This document shows positions 15,637-23,079 of a DNA stretch of 31,352 bases, piece by piece. Source of the stretch: an uncultured Lentisphaeria bacterium (GTDB lineage: Bacteria; Verrucomicrobiota; Lentisphaeria; JABSQK01; CAJWLW01). Position 1 is the stretch's first letter. Each line of letters opens with the position of its first letter. The position numbers were made by a program, and so were the translations under genes. The stretch covers positions 1 to 31,352 of the forward strand of contig CAJWLW010000023.1 in the NCBI GenBank assembly GCA_913042885.1, given 5' to 3'. Below the pieces are notes generated by a model that did no database searches, was not told where the DNA came from, and saw only the letters and a list, made by a program, of their open reading frames with translations.

Positions 15637-15765
15637 ATGAGGCTGAGCAGTTGCGGTCGTTTGTTCGAATATCTTGACGAAACAAAGGCAGATGCGATGG
15701 TAGCGTTCGATGTTTCAGCGATTGCTGATTTTTCCGATAACGATTTCCACGGTGTGGTCCGTTAG
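15637..15765 (+). pseudogene. possible fragment of M24/creatinase N-terminal domain
   Basis: In the 308-base gap between the PhyH and Ldh2 genes (15486-15793) a small frame encodes 42 residues, including 'RLFEYLDETKADAMVAFDVS'. The R-L-x-x-Y-L-D-E-x-x-A-D-A-M-V pattern resembles the beginning of creatinase-like N-terminal domains, as in the partial gene at 1-280. It stops at 15765 in mid-domain, and no good ribosome site precedes 15637. It may be a truncated gene start, a small protein, or chance. The rest of the gap shows only weak stem-loops and no clear promoter. Confidence 0.3.
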
Positions 15766-15793
15766 CCAAGGAACAATTTCAACTGGGTAATCT

Positions 15794-16831
15794 GTGAAAA
15801 TTTCCGCCCCCGAACTGATTGAGCTTGCCAAAAAGATCCTCGTTGCTGCCGGCGCAGCGCCGGCGGACGCCGGACTCGTCGCGGCGAACCTGGTGGAATC
15901 GAACCTCGTCGGGCACGACTCCCACGGCGTCATGCGGATTCCGCGATACGTCAAGGCGATTGGCTCCGGCGACATCGATGTCACGACGCGGCCGACGACT
16001 GTCAAGGACGGGACCGTCACCACAGTGATCGATGCCGGTTGGGGTTTCGGCCAGGTCGCTGCAATCACGGCGATGGAACGGACTATCGAAAAGGCGCTGG
16101 CGCACGGGGTTGCCTGCGCCAGCGTTTTCAACTGCAACGATGTCGGCCGCCTCGGCGCCTATACGATCGGTGCGGTCGAGCACAACTGCATCGGCATTCT
16201 GACCAACAACGACGGCGGCTCGAACCCGTACGTGGCGCCGTGGGGCGGTGCCCAGGCGGTGCTCAGCACCAACCCGCTGTCGATCTCCGCCCCGGCCGGT
16301 GAGCATCCGCCGATTTGCGTCGACATGTCGACCAGTGTCACTGCCGGCAGTCAGGTGCAGCTGGCGATCCAGCGTGAGGAACAGTTGCCGGAGGGCTGTC
16401 TGATCGATGCCGAGGGCCGGCCGACAACCGATCCCAAGGTGCTGTTCACCGATCCCAAGGGGGCCTTGTTGCCGCTCGGTTCGCCGGTGGCCGGGCACAA
16501 GGGTTTTGCGCTCAGCCTTGGCATCGACATCCTCGGCGGCGCCCTCAGCGGCGCCGGCTGCAGCGGTTCGGCCGGTCGCGATGCCCAGGGCCTGTTCGCG
16601 CAGGTCATCGATATTTCTGCATTCACCAGCAACGATGCGTACATCGCCCAGGTGACCGGTCTGATCGAGAGACTCAAGGCGACACCGGTTGCAGAGTGTG
16701 CCAAAGAGATTCGTATCCCCGGCGAGCACAGTGCTGCAACAAAGTCGGAACGCCTGACTGGCGGCATCTACATCGAAGATGCGACCTGGCAGGGAATCAT
16801 CGACGTTGGTGGCGAGCTCGGCGTCGCCTAA
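15794..16831 (+). CDS. Ldh2-family (malate/L-lactate-type) dehydrogenase, altered active site
   Basis: This 345-residue protein belongs to the Ldh2/MDG oxidoreductase family, which covers NAD(P)-dependent malate, lactate, ureidoglycolate and related dehydrogenases. 'GHDSHGVMRIPRY' (H44, R48) is the family signature. 'STNPLSISAPAG', 'GALLPLG-PVAGHKGFALSL' and 'GAGCSG' are further conserved segments. The second catalytic position, normally N-S-x-H-x-G, reads N-C-N-D-V-G, with Asp at 116 where His is expected; H-to-D needs only one base change. Activity may be lost or changed. The start is GTG at 15794, with GGGTAA upstream; no earlier in-frame start is plausible. It is the last plus-strand gene before a convergent acetoacetate-decarboxylase-like gene 98 bases away. 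Confidence 0.87.
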   Translation: MKISAPELIELAKKILVAAGAAPADAGLVAANLVESNLVGHDSHGVMRIPRYVKAIGSGDIDVTTRPTTVKDGTVTTVIDAGWGFGQVAAITAMERTIEKALAHGVACASVFNCNDVGRLGAYTIGAVEHNCIGILTNNDGGSNPYVAPWGGAQAVLSTNPLSISAPAGEHPPICVDMSTSVTAGSQVQLAIQREEQLPEGCLIDAEGRPTTDPKVLFTDPKGALLPLGSPVAGHKGFALSLGIDILGGALSGAGCSGSAGRDAQGLFAQVIDISAFTSNDAYIAQVTGLIERLKATPVAECAKEIRIPGEHSAATKSERLTGGIYIEDATWQGIIDVGGELGVA

Positions 16832-16929
16832 CGCGCAGACCGGTACGTCGCAAATGACCAGCGCAGAGGCCCGTAGTCCTATCGTTGGCGGTCGTCGAGC
16901 AGCAGTTGGTGTTGCCCCGAGCTTCGCGC

Positions 16930-17742
16930 CTACCGTAATCGCTGCGGCTTGCGGGCGAGCGCCATTTGCGGTTCGAAGACGATCAGCTTGGCGCCGCGCA
17001 CTTCGAGGATCGGCAGGGATGCCAGCAGATTGATGAGCGCGTACTGCGTCGGATTCTTCTCGAAACTCGACTCGAAGAACTGCAGCTCGCCGTCGCCCTC
17101 CCAGGCCGCCGGACATTCGGCGGTGCATGGGTACGTGCAGACGTATGACACGTCGGCTCCGTCATTCTCGACACTCGGGAAGTGCTTGAGGTTCATCCAG
17201 ATCGCGTCGTGCTTGGCTTGTTCGATCTCCCTGCGCTGGTCGGCGGACATCTCGGTGAGCCCGGTCGCGGACACTTCGAGAATCGGATAGCCGAAATGCG
17301 TCACGTCGGCGCGGCAGGTGTCGCCATGCCGCATCAGGTTGGGAATGTCCGCATACACCTTCGGCACGCCGCTGTGGTCGCGGCCGCCGAGAATCGGCTC
17401 GGTCATGTTTTCCCACATGATCGTGCAAAAGGTGCCGTGCACATCCTTGTCTACCTCACCGTCGAACACGCAATGCGCGTCCACGCCGACGAGGTTGTAC
17501 GCCTTGCCGGCCAGCCAGTCGACGTCCTCGCATTGGCAGACAGCGACAGAAATCAGTGCCTCCTCGTCAAGCCGAAACGGTTCCGGCAGGAGTTTCGCCG
17601 CCGCCTCCGGCTCGGTCAGGAACGTTACTGCCAGGGCGGTGACACGGCCGTAGCGCATGCCGCCGTTCTCCCACGGCCGCGGATCGCGAAAAATGCTGGC
17701 GGTGGGCATCGTGTAGGGGTGGCCAGGTTCGAATGTATACAT
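16930..17742 (-). CDS. acetoacetate decarboxylase-like protein
   Basis: This 270-residue protein resembles the acetoacetate decarboxylase (ADC) superfamily. 'HSGVPKVYADIPNL' around residues 123-136 matches the family G-x-P-K-K-x-A-D-P segment; K128 is the expected Schiff-base lysine, while the second lysine is replaced by Val. N-terminal 'GRVTALAVTFLTEPEAAAKLLPEPF' fits the family start. ADC-like proteins include decarboxylases and aldol-type or hydratase enzymes, and the changed second Lys may mean a different reaction. ATG at 17742 is chosen for the GGAG about ten bases before it; the earlier ATG at 17802 gives an unsupported extension. The gene is last in a six-gene minus-strand run with two PhyH genes and a TIM-barrel protein, 122 bases after the nearest PhyH stop. 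Confidence 0.78.
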   Translation of the reverse strand: MYTFEPGHPYTMPTASIFRDPRPWENGGMRYGRVTALAVTFLTEPEAAAKLLPEPFRLDEEALISVAVCQCEDVDWLAGKAYNLVGVDAHCVFDGEVDKDVHGTFCTIMWENMTEPILGGRDHSGVPKVYADIPNLMRHGDTCRADVTHFGYPILEVSATGLTEMSADQRREIEQAKHDAIWMNLKHFPSVENDGADVSYVCTYPCTAECPAAWEGDGELQFFESSFEKNPTQYALINLLASLPILEVRGAKLIVFEPQMALARKPQRLR

Positions 17743-17864
17743 GAGCGACTCCGGTTGGTTGATAAGTGTTTCTTCTGTCACTTTACGGCTGTTTCGCGGC
17801 ATGCCAAGTTAGACAGGGCAGTACGGATTACCTGACACTGCAGACTGAATAGCAAACGCTGAAT

Positions 17865-18569
17865 TCACACTTCCGTCGACGGGATACCGCAGGAAATGAT
17901 ATAAGCACGACGCGGCTGGCTCGAGCGATTCGGTGTCGTGTAGTGCAGGGTTTTGCCGTAATGGATGGTGGCGCCGCCGGCTGGAACAGGGCAGGGCACG
18001 GCCGTTGCCGGGTCGAAGCTGGCGGCATCCGCGTGCCAGGCGTCGCTCGCGTCCTGTTTGGCGTGTGGAATGATGTCCGGGACGTCGCGCCTGGAGACGA
18101 ACTGCATGCAGCCGTTCTCGGCATTGACGTCCTGCAGCGGAATCCACACACTGACGCGGCGATACTCTGCTTTCGGATCCCAATACCACTGGTCCTGATG
18201 CCAGGGCGTTGCTGCCGGACTGCCCGCCGGTTTGGAGATAGCGTGATCCGTGCGGAATTCGCATTCGGAGCCGAGCAGTTGTTCCGCGACGGCGATTGCA
18301 TTGGCGCGCATCAACGAGTTTGCGAACGCCCCGACATTCTTCGACATCTCGTGCATCTGAACGACCAGCCCATCGTCCTGGTCACCGCCATCGGCCAGGT
18401 CGCGGGGTGTGAATTCGGTCTTTTCCCGCCAGCCTTCGAAGGTGTCGTCGAAGATCGGCCGCAGTTGTTCGACTTCCGCCGGCGTCGTGATACGGTCGAG
18501 CGCCAGGAAGCCGTGTGCGTGAAAGCTTGTGATCTGGTCCGGTGTCAGTTCGATGTCACTCGCAGGCAT
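17865..18569 (-). CDS. PhyH-family oxygenase 3
   Basis: This 234-residue protein is a compact PhyH-type Fe(II)/2-oxoglutarate oxygenase. H124 and D126 (W-H-Q-D) and H209 ('TLHYTTPNRSSQPRR') form the likely iron triad, with Arg residues just after for 2-oxoglutarate. 'VWIPLQDVNAENGCMQFV' is the core strand segment. It is among the shortest of the family and ends soon after the triad, in 'CGIPSTEV'. ATG at 18569 has AGAGGA about ten bases upstream. It lies between the TIM-barrel gene (133 bases upstream) and the ADC-like gene, consistent with a shared transcript. Confidence 0.85.
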   Translation of the reverse strand: MPASDIELTPDQITSFHAHGFLALDRITTPAEVEQLRPIFDDTFEGWREKTEFTPRDLADGGDQDDGLVVQMHEMSKNVGAFANSLMRANAIAVAEQLLGSECEFRTDHAISKPAGSPAATPWHQDQWYWDPKAEYRRVSVWIPLQDVNAENGCMQFVSRRDVPDIIPHAKQDASDAWHADAASFDPATAVPCPVPAGGATIHYGKTLHYTTPNRSSQPRRAYIISCGIPSTEV

Positions 18570-18702
18570 GCAGCGTCCTCTTGGTAGTTTCGGAAATGCC
18601 GGTGTTAGGAACGGTATTGAGCGATTCTGTATGTTCGATGTACTGGAATCCGTCTCCCGCCCTTGTTGAACGCGGATAGTTCCTCTGGGCGGCGGCTTGT
18701 CC

Positions 18703-20526
18703 TCAATCGTAATACGGCACCGGGCTGAAGCTGAACGCCGCGGGTGTTGTATTCGGGAAGTCGGACGCTGCCAGGAACTGGAGCATGAGCTGAATGTCTT
18801 CTTCCACCAGCACCCGGTTGATGCCGTAGCCGAGCCGGTCGGTCAGTCGGATCTGTTCGTGGCGTGCTTCGATTTCCTCGAGCATCAGCTTTCGCAGCAA
18901 CTCCGCATCCTTTGTACTGTATGCTTCGAGCGCCCAGACCGAACGTCCGAGCGAGGCGATCAGGCTGGCGTACAGGCGCAGGTTAAGTGCTTGTTCGCTC
19001 AGGAAATCAGCGCCGGCAGACTGCCCTTCCTGTTGGCAGAGGGCGCCCGCCTGTTCCGATTCGTCGGCCAGTTTGATGAACGTATCACGGTCGTCGAGTT
19101 GTGCCTGGCCATGGATACTGCCGAGCCTGCCGTCAATCCAGATGCGGATGTGTTTCTGGAAATAATTGTCGCGCGGGCGTTCGTCGAGATCGAGAAAGCT
19201 CGGGATCAGCGGCAGATACAAATGCCCACGCGCACCCTGCCGGCCGATGCCGGCATTGAGTCGCTGGAACCAGGTGAAGTACGCCTGGTCGTCGACGGCC
19301 TGCTCTATCTTACCCCAGACATCCAGGAGTGCGTTGGTCAGTTGCGGCAATTCCGGTTGGGCGCCGATTGCCTTCGCCGCAACTCTCTGCAGCAGCTCTT
19401 CGCGTGTTGCCTGCGGATCGTCGAGGTAGGCGCGCACCGCCATCATGTTGGCGTTGCGAGTGACCGGCGGGTAGTCGCCCCAGAAATCCATGATCCCGCT
19501 GAAGTCGTCAGCAGCCAGTTTGTGCAGCACGTTGATTGTCTTGCCGGGGAGTGCAAAGGCGTGGCACGGATCGTAGACCTCGGACTGACAGAACTCGTGC
19601 AGGGCCAGGATCGGCCGGCCTTCTTCGCGCGCCATGCCGGCGTTCTCGGTGGTGAGCCAGCCCATGCGATCGATAGACATCCATGGCTGTGCGGTCTCCA
19701 GGCGACCGGTGCGTCGCTGTTCGTCGACCAGATCGGGGAACGGCAGAATCACACCGCAGGCACGGTGCGATTTTCGAATGATCCAGTCGCGCACAGCAAT
19801 CTCCGGGTTCCAGACGATGACGTAGATCGGCAACTCCGGCCGCGCTTCGAGGACAGTCTCGACCGCCTCGTTCAAGAACCTGATGTAGACCGACCACGGT
19901 CCGCCCGGCGCGCTGCCGCAGCGTGGGCAGGACTCGTCGCAGCATTCCGGGTTGTGATCGCCGGGAAAGAACACCAGGCCATCGAGCTCGGGAAAATCAC
20001 GGCAGAGGTTGGCGTATAATTCGCGGTAGTACGCCTGTACGGTGGGCTGACTGAGGCACAACGGGCGATTGCCGCGCCAGCTGCAGCCCTCCGGATCGCG
20101 CTGCCCGAACAGATCGGGCTGGCGTTGCAGCAGTTCGCGCATCTCCAGCTTGATGCGACGGTCCACGGTCTGCGAATTGTTGGCGTACGCCGTTCCGTAG
20201 GACTCGTCGGGCCCGGGAATGCCCCAGACTATCAGCCAGCAGTCGAGGCCGAGCGAACGCGTCAGCGTCATGCGTTCGCGGATGAGCTTTTCGTTGGACC
20301 GGCGGCCTTGCGGCATCAGGTCGGGAATGACCGTGGACTCGACGAACATTTCGGGCGACAGCCCGTCCGGGCCCATGCCACTGCCGCCGCCGACAAAGAT
20401 GCCGTTGAAGCCACCGCCCTTGAGGTGCTCCAGACCCTCGCGCGTAAACGGCGTGGAGCTGCGAAACCCCCATTTCTCCCAGCTTGTGAGGCGGATGTTC
20501 AGTGGTGTTGCAGGCTCAGATTGCAT
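18703..20526 (-). CDS. TIM-barrel protein of glycosidase-like type
   Basis: This 607-residue protein begins with 'FTREGLEHLKGGGFNGIFVG', a barrel-start pattern, and has successive strands such as 'LDCWLIVWGIPGP', 'LDGLVFFPGD' and 'LPIYVIVWNPE'. 'ECCDESCPRCGS' near residue 195 has four cysteines suited to metal binding, a feature of some GH20- or DUF4838-like proteins of PVC bacteria. 'DRMGWLTTENAGMAREEGRPI' and 'MDFWGDYPPVTRN' are later barrel segments; the last 200 residues are helical. I cannot name catalytic residues with confidence. The start at 20526 has only a weak ribosome site. It shares the minus-strand run with PhyH genes on either side, suggesting a joint role on a sugar-containing substrate. 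Confidence 0.6.
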   Translation of the reverse strand: MQSEPATPLNIRLTSWEKWGFRSSTPFTREGLEHLKGGGFNGIFVGGGSGMGPDGLSPEMFVESTVIPDLMPQGRRSNEKLIRERMTLTRSLGLDCWLIVWGIPGPDESYGTAYANNSQTVDRRIKLEMRELLQRQPDLFGQRDPEGCSWRGNRPLCLSQPTVQAYYRELYANLCRDFPELDGLVFFPGDHNPECCDESCPRCGSAPGGPWSVYIRFLNEAVETVLEARPELPIYVIVWNPEIAVRDWIIRKSHRACGVILPFPDLVDEQRRTGRLETAQPWMSIDRMGWLTTENAGMAREEGRPILALHEFCQSEVYDPCHAFALPGKTINVLHKLAADDFSGIMDFWGDYPPVTRNANMMAVRAYLDDPQATREELLQRVAAKAIGAQPELPQLTNALLDVWGKIEQAVDDQAYFTWFQRLNAGIGRQGARGHLYLPLIPSFLDLDERPRDNYFQKHIRIWIDGRLGSIHGQAQLDDRDTFIKLADESEQAGALCQQEGQSAGADFLSEQALNLRLYASLIASLGRSVWALEAYSTKDAELLRKLMLEEIEARHEQIRLTDRLGYGINRVLVEEDIQLMLQFLAASDFPNTTPAAFSFSPVPYYD

Positions 20527-20665
20527 GGCCGTTGCGGATGTGATCCTGAAGTTGGTCTCGGGTGCCTCTTATGTCACCTTAATCGGAGCAAGGGACAAAA
20601 GGGACGGGCGACTGTTTCCTGACAACTGAATGCCCTCCAAGGCAACACCATGAAACTGGGCATGT

Positions 20666-21502
20666 TCAGATCGTTTTCCGTACCTTCGCGGCATCGTGGA
20701 ACAGCACGTCGCGCACGGCGGTGGTGGCTTTCTCGTGAAATGCCGTGACGGCTGGATCGAAATCCTTTTCGGGACGCGGTGTGTGAGTGAAATGGCCGTG
20801 CTTGTCTTCACCTCTTACCAGCGCGGCGCTGTCCCAGTCACCGATGATCTGCCGGGTTTGTGTCGGCATGTAATGGAACGACAGGCCGATGCGCCGGTCG
20901 TTTGAACGATTCGGCGCGGATGCGTGGGCCAGACGGCCGTTGTGCAGCGATGCTTCGCCCGACTGCAACGGCATCGCGACGGTTTTCGATTCATCGACTT
21001 CGACGGAGATTTCCTGGCCGCGGGTCAGCAGGTTGTCGTCGCGGTATTCATCCTGGTGCGGCATCAATTCGTCCAGGTGACTACCCGGCAGCACGCTCAT
21101 GCAACCGCTCTCCAGCGTAGCTGGTGACAGGGCGATCCATACGGTGATCAGATCATTCGTATCCAGCCCCCAGTATCGCAGATCCTGATGCCAGGACACA
21201 TAGACCGGGCTCTGTGCTTCCTTGACCCAGAACAGTGAGTTCCAACACAGGATGTCCGGCCCGATCAAATCCTCCACCGCATCCAGGATCGTGTCCTGAC
21301 GCATGAGGTCGTCGACCCATTTGAAGAGTAGATGTGATTTGCTGCGCGTTGCACCCGAAATCGGCGCGCCTTGTGCCGCCTCGAACGCTTCCAGATTGGC
21401 GCGGCACTCGGCGGTCCCGGAGTCATCAATTACTTTGAGCGGAAAGTAGTAACCTTGCTCGCGATATTGTTTGACGGCATCTTCAGTCAGTGATTTCGGC
21501 AT
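20666..21502 (-). CDS. PhyH-family oxygenase 4
   Basis: This 278-residue PhyH protein has W-H-Q-D (H105, D107) and the distal 'LAHASAPNRSNDRR' (H193) with following Arg residues, so the iron and 2-oxoglutarate sites look intact. 'VWIALSPATLESGCMSVLPGSH' is the core. Residues 210-278 form a helical tail with a His/Lys-rich 'GEDKHGHFTHTPRPEKDFD'. Such full-length members often act on small molecules or acyl chains. ATG at 21502 follows GGAG at a good distance. It lies 73 bases downstream of the glutaredoxin-like gene, likely in the same transcript. Confidence 0.86.
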   Translation of the reverse strand: MPKSLTEDAVKQYREQGYYFPLKVIDDSGTAECRANLEAFEAAQGAPISGATRSKSHLLFKWVDDLMRQDTILDAVEDLIGPDILCWNSLFWVKEAQSPVYVSWHQDLRYWGLDTNDLITVWIALSPATLESGCMSVLPGSHLDELMPHQDEYRDDNLLTRGQEISVEVDESKTVAMPLQSGEASLHNGRLAHASAPNRSNDRRIGLSFHYMPTQTRQIIGDWDSAALVRGEDKHGHFTHTPRPEKDFDPAVTAFHEKATTAVRDVLFHDAAKVRKTI

Positions 21503-21575
21503 GTCATTCTCCGGAACTTTGGATGGATGATCAGAATATCTGTCAGTGTCGGGGTCGATTGCAATTTAAGGGTGT

Positions 21576-21833
21576 TTACTCGGATAATAAAGCGTCAGAG
21601 TGTTTGCGCACATAGTCGATGATGTCATCGCTTTCGTACATCTCCACGTTCCGGTCCGGGTCGACGAGGTACGGCACCTGTGCTTTGCCGCCGCGCCCCT
21701 TCAGTTCCAGGGCGATCGGCGTTTCGGAGCGGACGATTACCGGCCGCAGGACGTAGGGGATCTGCATCTCCTCCATGGCGTTGCGGACCTTTACACAGTA
21801 GGGGCAGTGTTCAGAGAGATAGAGTTCAATCAT
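21576..21833 (-). CDS. glutaredoxin-like thiol protein
   Basis: This 85-residue protein is a single thioredoxin-fold domain with C-P-Y-C at 10-13, the dithiol active site of glutaredoxins, and a cis-Pro in 'QVPYLVDPDR'. The 'MYESDDIIDYV' ending is the glutathione-binding segment of glutaredoxins and glutathione S-transferase N-domains. It would reduce disulfides or mixed glutathione disulfides in the cytoplasm. A GGAG lies about ten bases before ATG at 21833, and the gap from the UPF0178 gene is 25 bases. Confidence 0.88.
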   Translation of the reverse strand: MIELYLSEHCPYCVKVRNAMEEMQIPYVLRPVIVRSETPIALELKGRGGKAQVPYLVDPDRNVEMYESDDIIDYVRKHSDALLSE

Positions 21834-21858
21834 TTTTTTCTCCAGCCGGTCAGTCGGT

Positions 21859-22362
21859 TTATGGTGTGGGTCGCTTTTGTTTGAGCCGCCGCGCCAGGAA
21901 TCGATCCAGCTCGTTGGCGAAGGCGTGGCAGTCTTTCTGGTTCAGCGGCGGCGGGCCGCCGGTCTCGATGCCGTCGTTGTTGCGCAGGTCGGTCATCAGG
22001 TCGCGCATGGCCAGGCGCTGGCCGATATTGCGCTCTGTAAACAGATCGCCGCGCGGGCTGAGGCCCTGTGCCCCCTTGTCGACGATGGCCGCGGCCAATG
22101 GAATGTCCGCGGTGATGACCAGGTCTCCGGCGTTGACCAGGTCAACAATTTTTTCGTCGGCCACGTCGGGGCCGGCCGCCACCTGGATCATGTCGAAGAG
22201 CTCCGACTCCGGCAGCTGCATGTACTGGTTGGCGATGAAGGTCACCGGTACCTTGGTCCGGGTCGCAGCCCGAAAGAGCAGGTCTTTGATGTCGCGGGGA
22301 ACGGCATCGGCATCGACATAAATCCGCATCGGCGGCATGTCGTCTGTCTGCTCGTCTGGCAT
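21859..22362 (-). CDS. yaiI: UPF0178 (YaiI/YqxD) family protein
   Basis: This roughly 167-residue protein has 'MRIYVDADAVPRDIKDLL', the hallmark start of the UPF0178 family, then 'ITADIPLAAAIVDKGAQGL' and 'RGDLFTERNIGQRLAMRDL', both conserved in E. coli YaiI and B. subtilis YqxD. The D-A-D and T-A-D-I-P-L motifs resemble a PIN-like nuclease fold, so a metal-dependent RNase role is possible but unproven. The first Met of MPDEQ at 22362 is used; MPPMRIY (22338) or MRIY (22329) are equally plausible. It starts the minus-strand run and is divergent from the DNPH1-like gene. Confidence 0.9.
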   Translation of the reverse strand: MPDEQTDDMPPMRIYVDADAVPRDIKDLLFRAATRTKVPVTFIANQYMQLPESELFDMIQVAAGPDVADEKIVDLVNAGDLVITADIPLAAAIVDKGAQGLSPRGDLFTERNIGQRLAMRDLMTDLRNNDGIETGGPPPLNQKDCHAFANELDRFLARRLKQKRPTP

Positions 22363-22437
22363 GGGCGATGGTTCTCGTTTGCAAGGTGAACTCTGGACAA
22401 CAAAGGTACACCCTCCGTCCGGCATGGGAAGTGAAGT

Positions 22438-22466
22438 TTGACGGGGTTCCCGCGCCATTGTATGGT
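22438..22466 (+). promoter_or_regulatory. sigma-70-like promoter of the DNPH1-like gene
   Basis: TTGACG (22438-22443) and TATGGT (22461-22466) are separated by exactly 17 bases, so transcription would begin near 22473, about 36 bases before the start codon at 22509. It lies in the divergent gap with the UPF0178 gene. Confidence 0.6.
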
Positions 22467-22508
22467 GGGGCGGATGGCCGCCATGATTAACCGAGATGTC
22501 GATAGCCG

Positions 22509-22937
22509 ATGAAGATCTACTTTGCTGGTGCGATCAGGGGTGGACGCGAGTACGCGACAACCTATCACGCCCTGATTGCGTACATCGAGACCCTTGCAGA
22601 AGTGCTGACAGAGCACATTGGCGATCGTCACCTGTCGGCTCATGGCGAGACGAGCCTGACCGATACCGACATCTACAGTCGGGACATGGAATGGGTCACT
22701 GCCAGCGACGCGATGATCGCCGAGGTAACCGCCCCGTCTCTGGGCGTCGGCTACGAGATCGGCAGAGCGGTGGCTGCGGGCACGCCCGTGCTGTGCCTCT
22801 TTAATAGCAACAGTGACGGCCGGTTGTCGGCGATGATCTCCGGCAATCCCGAAGTGAAAGTGGAGAGCTACGGGGAGCTGGCCGAAGCGGAGCGGGCAAT
22901 TCGCGAATTCATTGAACAGCTGATGCAGTGCGAATAG
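22509..22937 (+). CDS. rcl: 2'-deoxynucleoside 5'-phosphate N-hydrolase (DNPH1/Rcl-like)
   Basis: This 142-residue protein matches the Rcl/DNPH1 family over nearly its whole length: 'YFAGAIRGGRE' at the start, 'DMEWVTASDAMIAEVTAPSL' and 'GVGYEIGRAVAAGTPVLCLF', then 'RLSAMI'. From memory of the rat enzyme, the catalytic Asp and Glu are 24 residues apart; here D59 and E83 have the same spacing. The enzyme cleaves the N-glycosidic bond of deoxynucleoside monophosphates, and the animal protein prefers 5-hydroxymethyl-dUMP. In bacteria it may clear damaged nucleotides. No other nucleotide-metabolism gene is adjacent. Confidence 0.9.
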   Translation: MKIYFAGAIRGGREYATTYHALIAYIETLAEVLTEHIGDRHLSAHGETSLTDTDIYSRDMEWVTASDAMIAEVTAPSLGVGYEIGRAVAAGTPVLCLFNSNSDGRLSAMISGNPEVKVESYGELAEAERAIREFIEQLMQCE

Positions 22938-23079
22938 CCGCTGAACAAGAAACAGTGAGCCTGGCCGGAATACGATCGTGCCAACCGATCCTCTCCACCC
23001 GTTGCTTTTCATCAATCCATTGCCGGCAGACCGGTACCTCTTGATTCGGCTTGGCGTACGCTGAATCGTGCCGGCGCGG

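Noticed and set aside
23043..23067. Small inverted repeat (GATTCGGC ... GCTGAATC) between the convergent DNPH1 and isomerase genes.
   Set aside because: One mismatch, only eight bases and no T-tract, so not enough for a terminator call.
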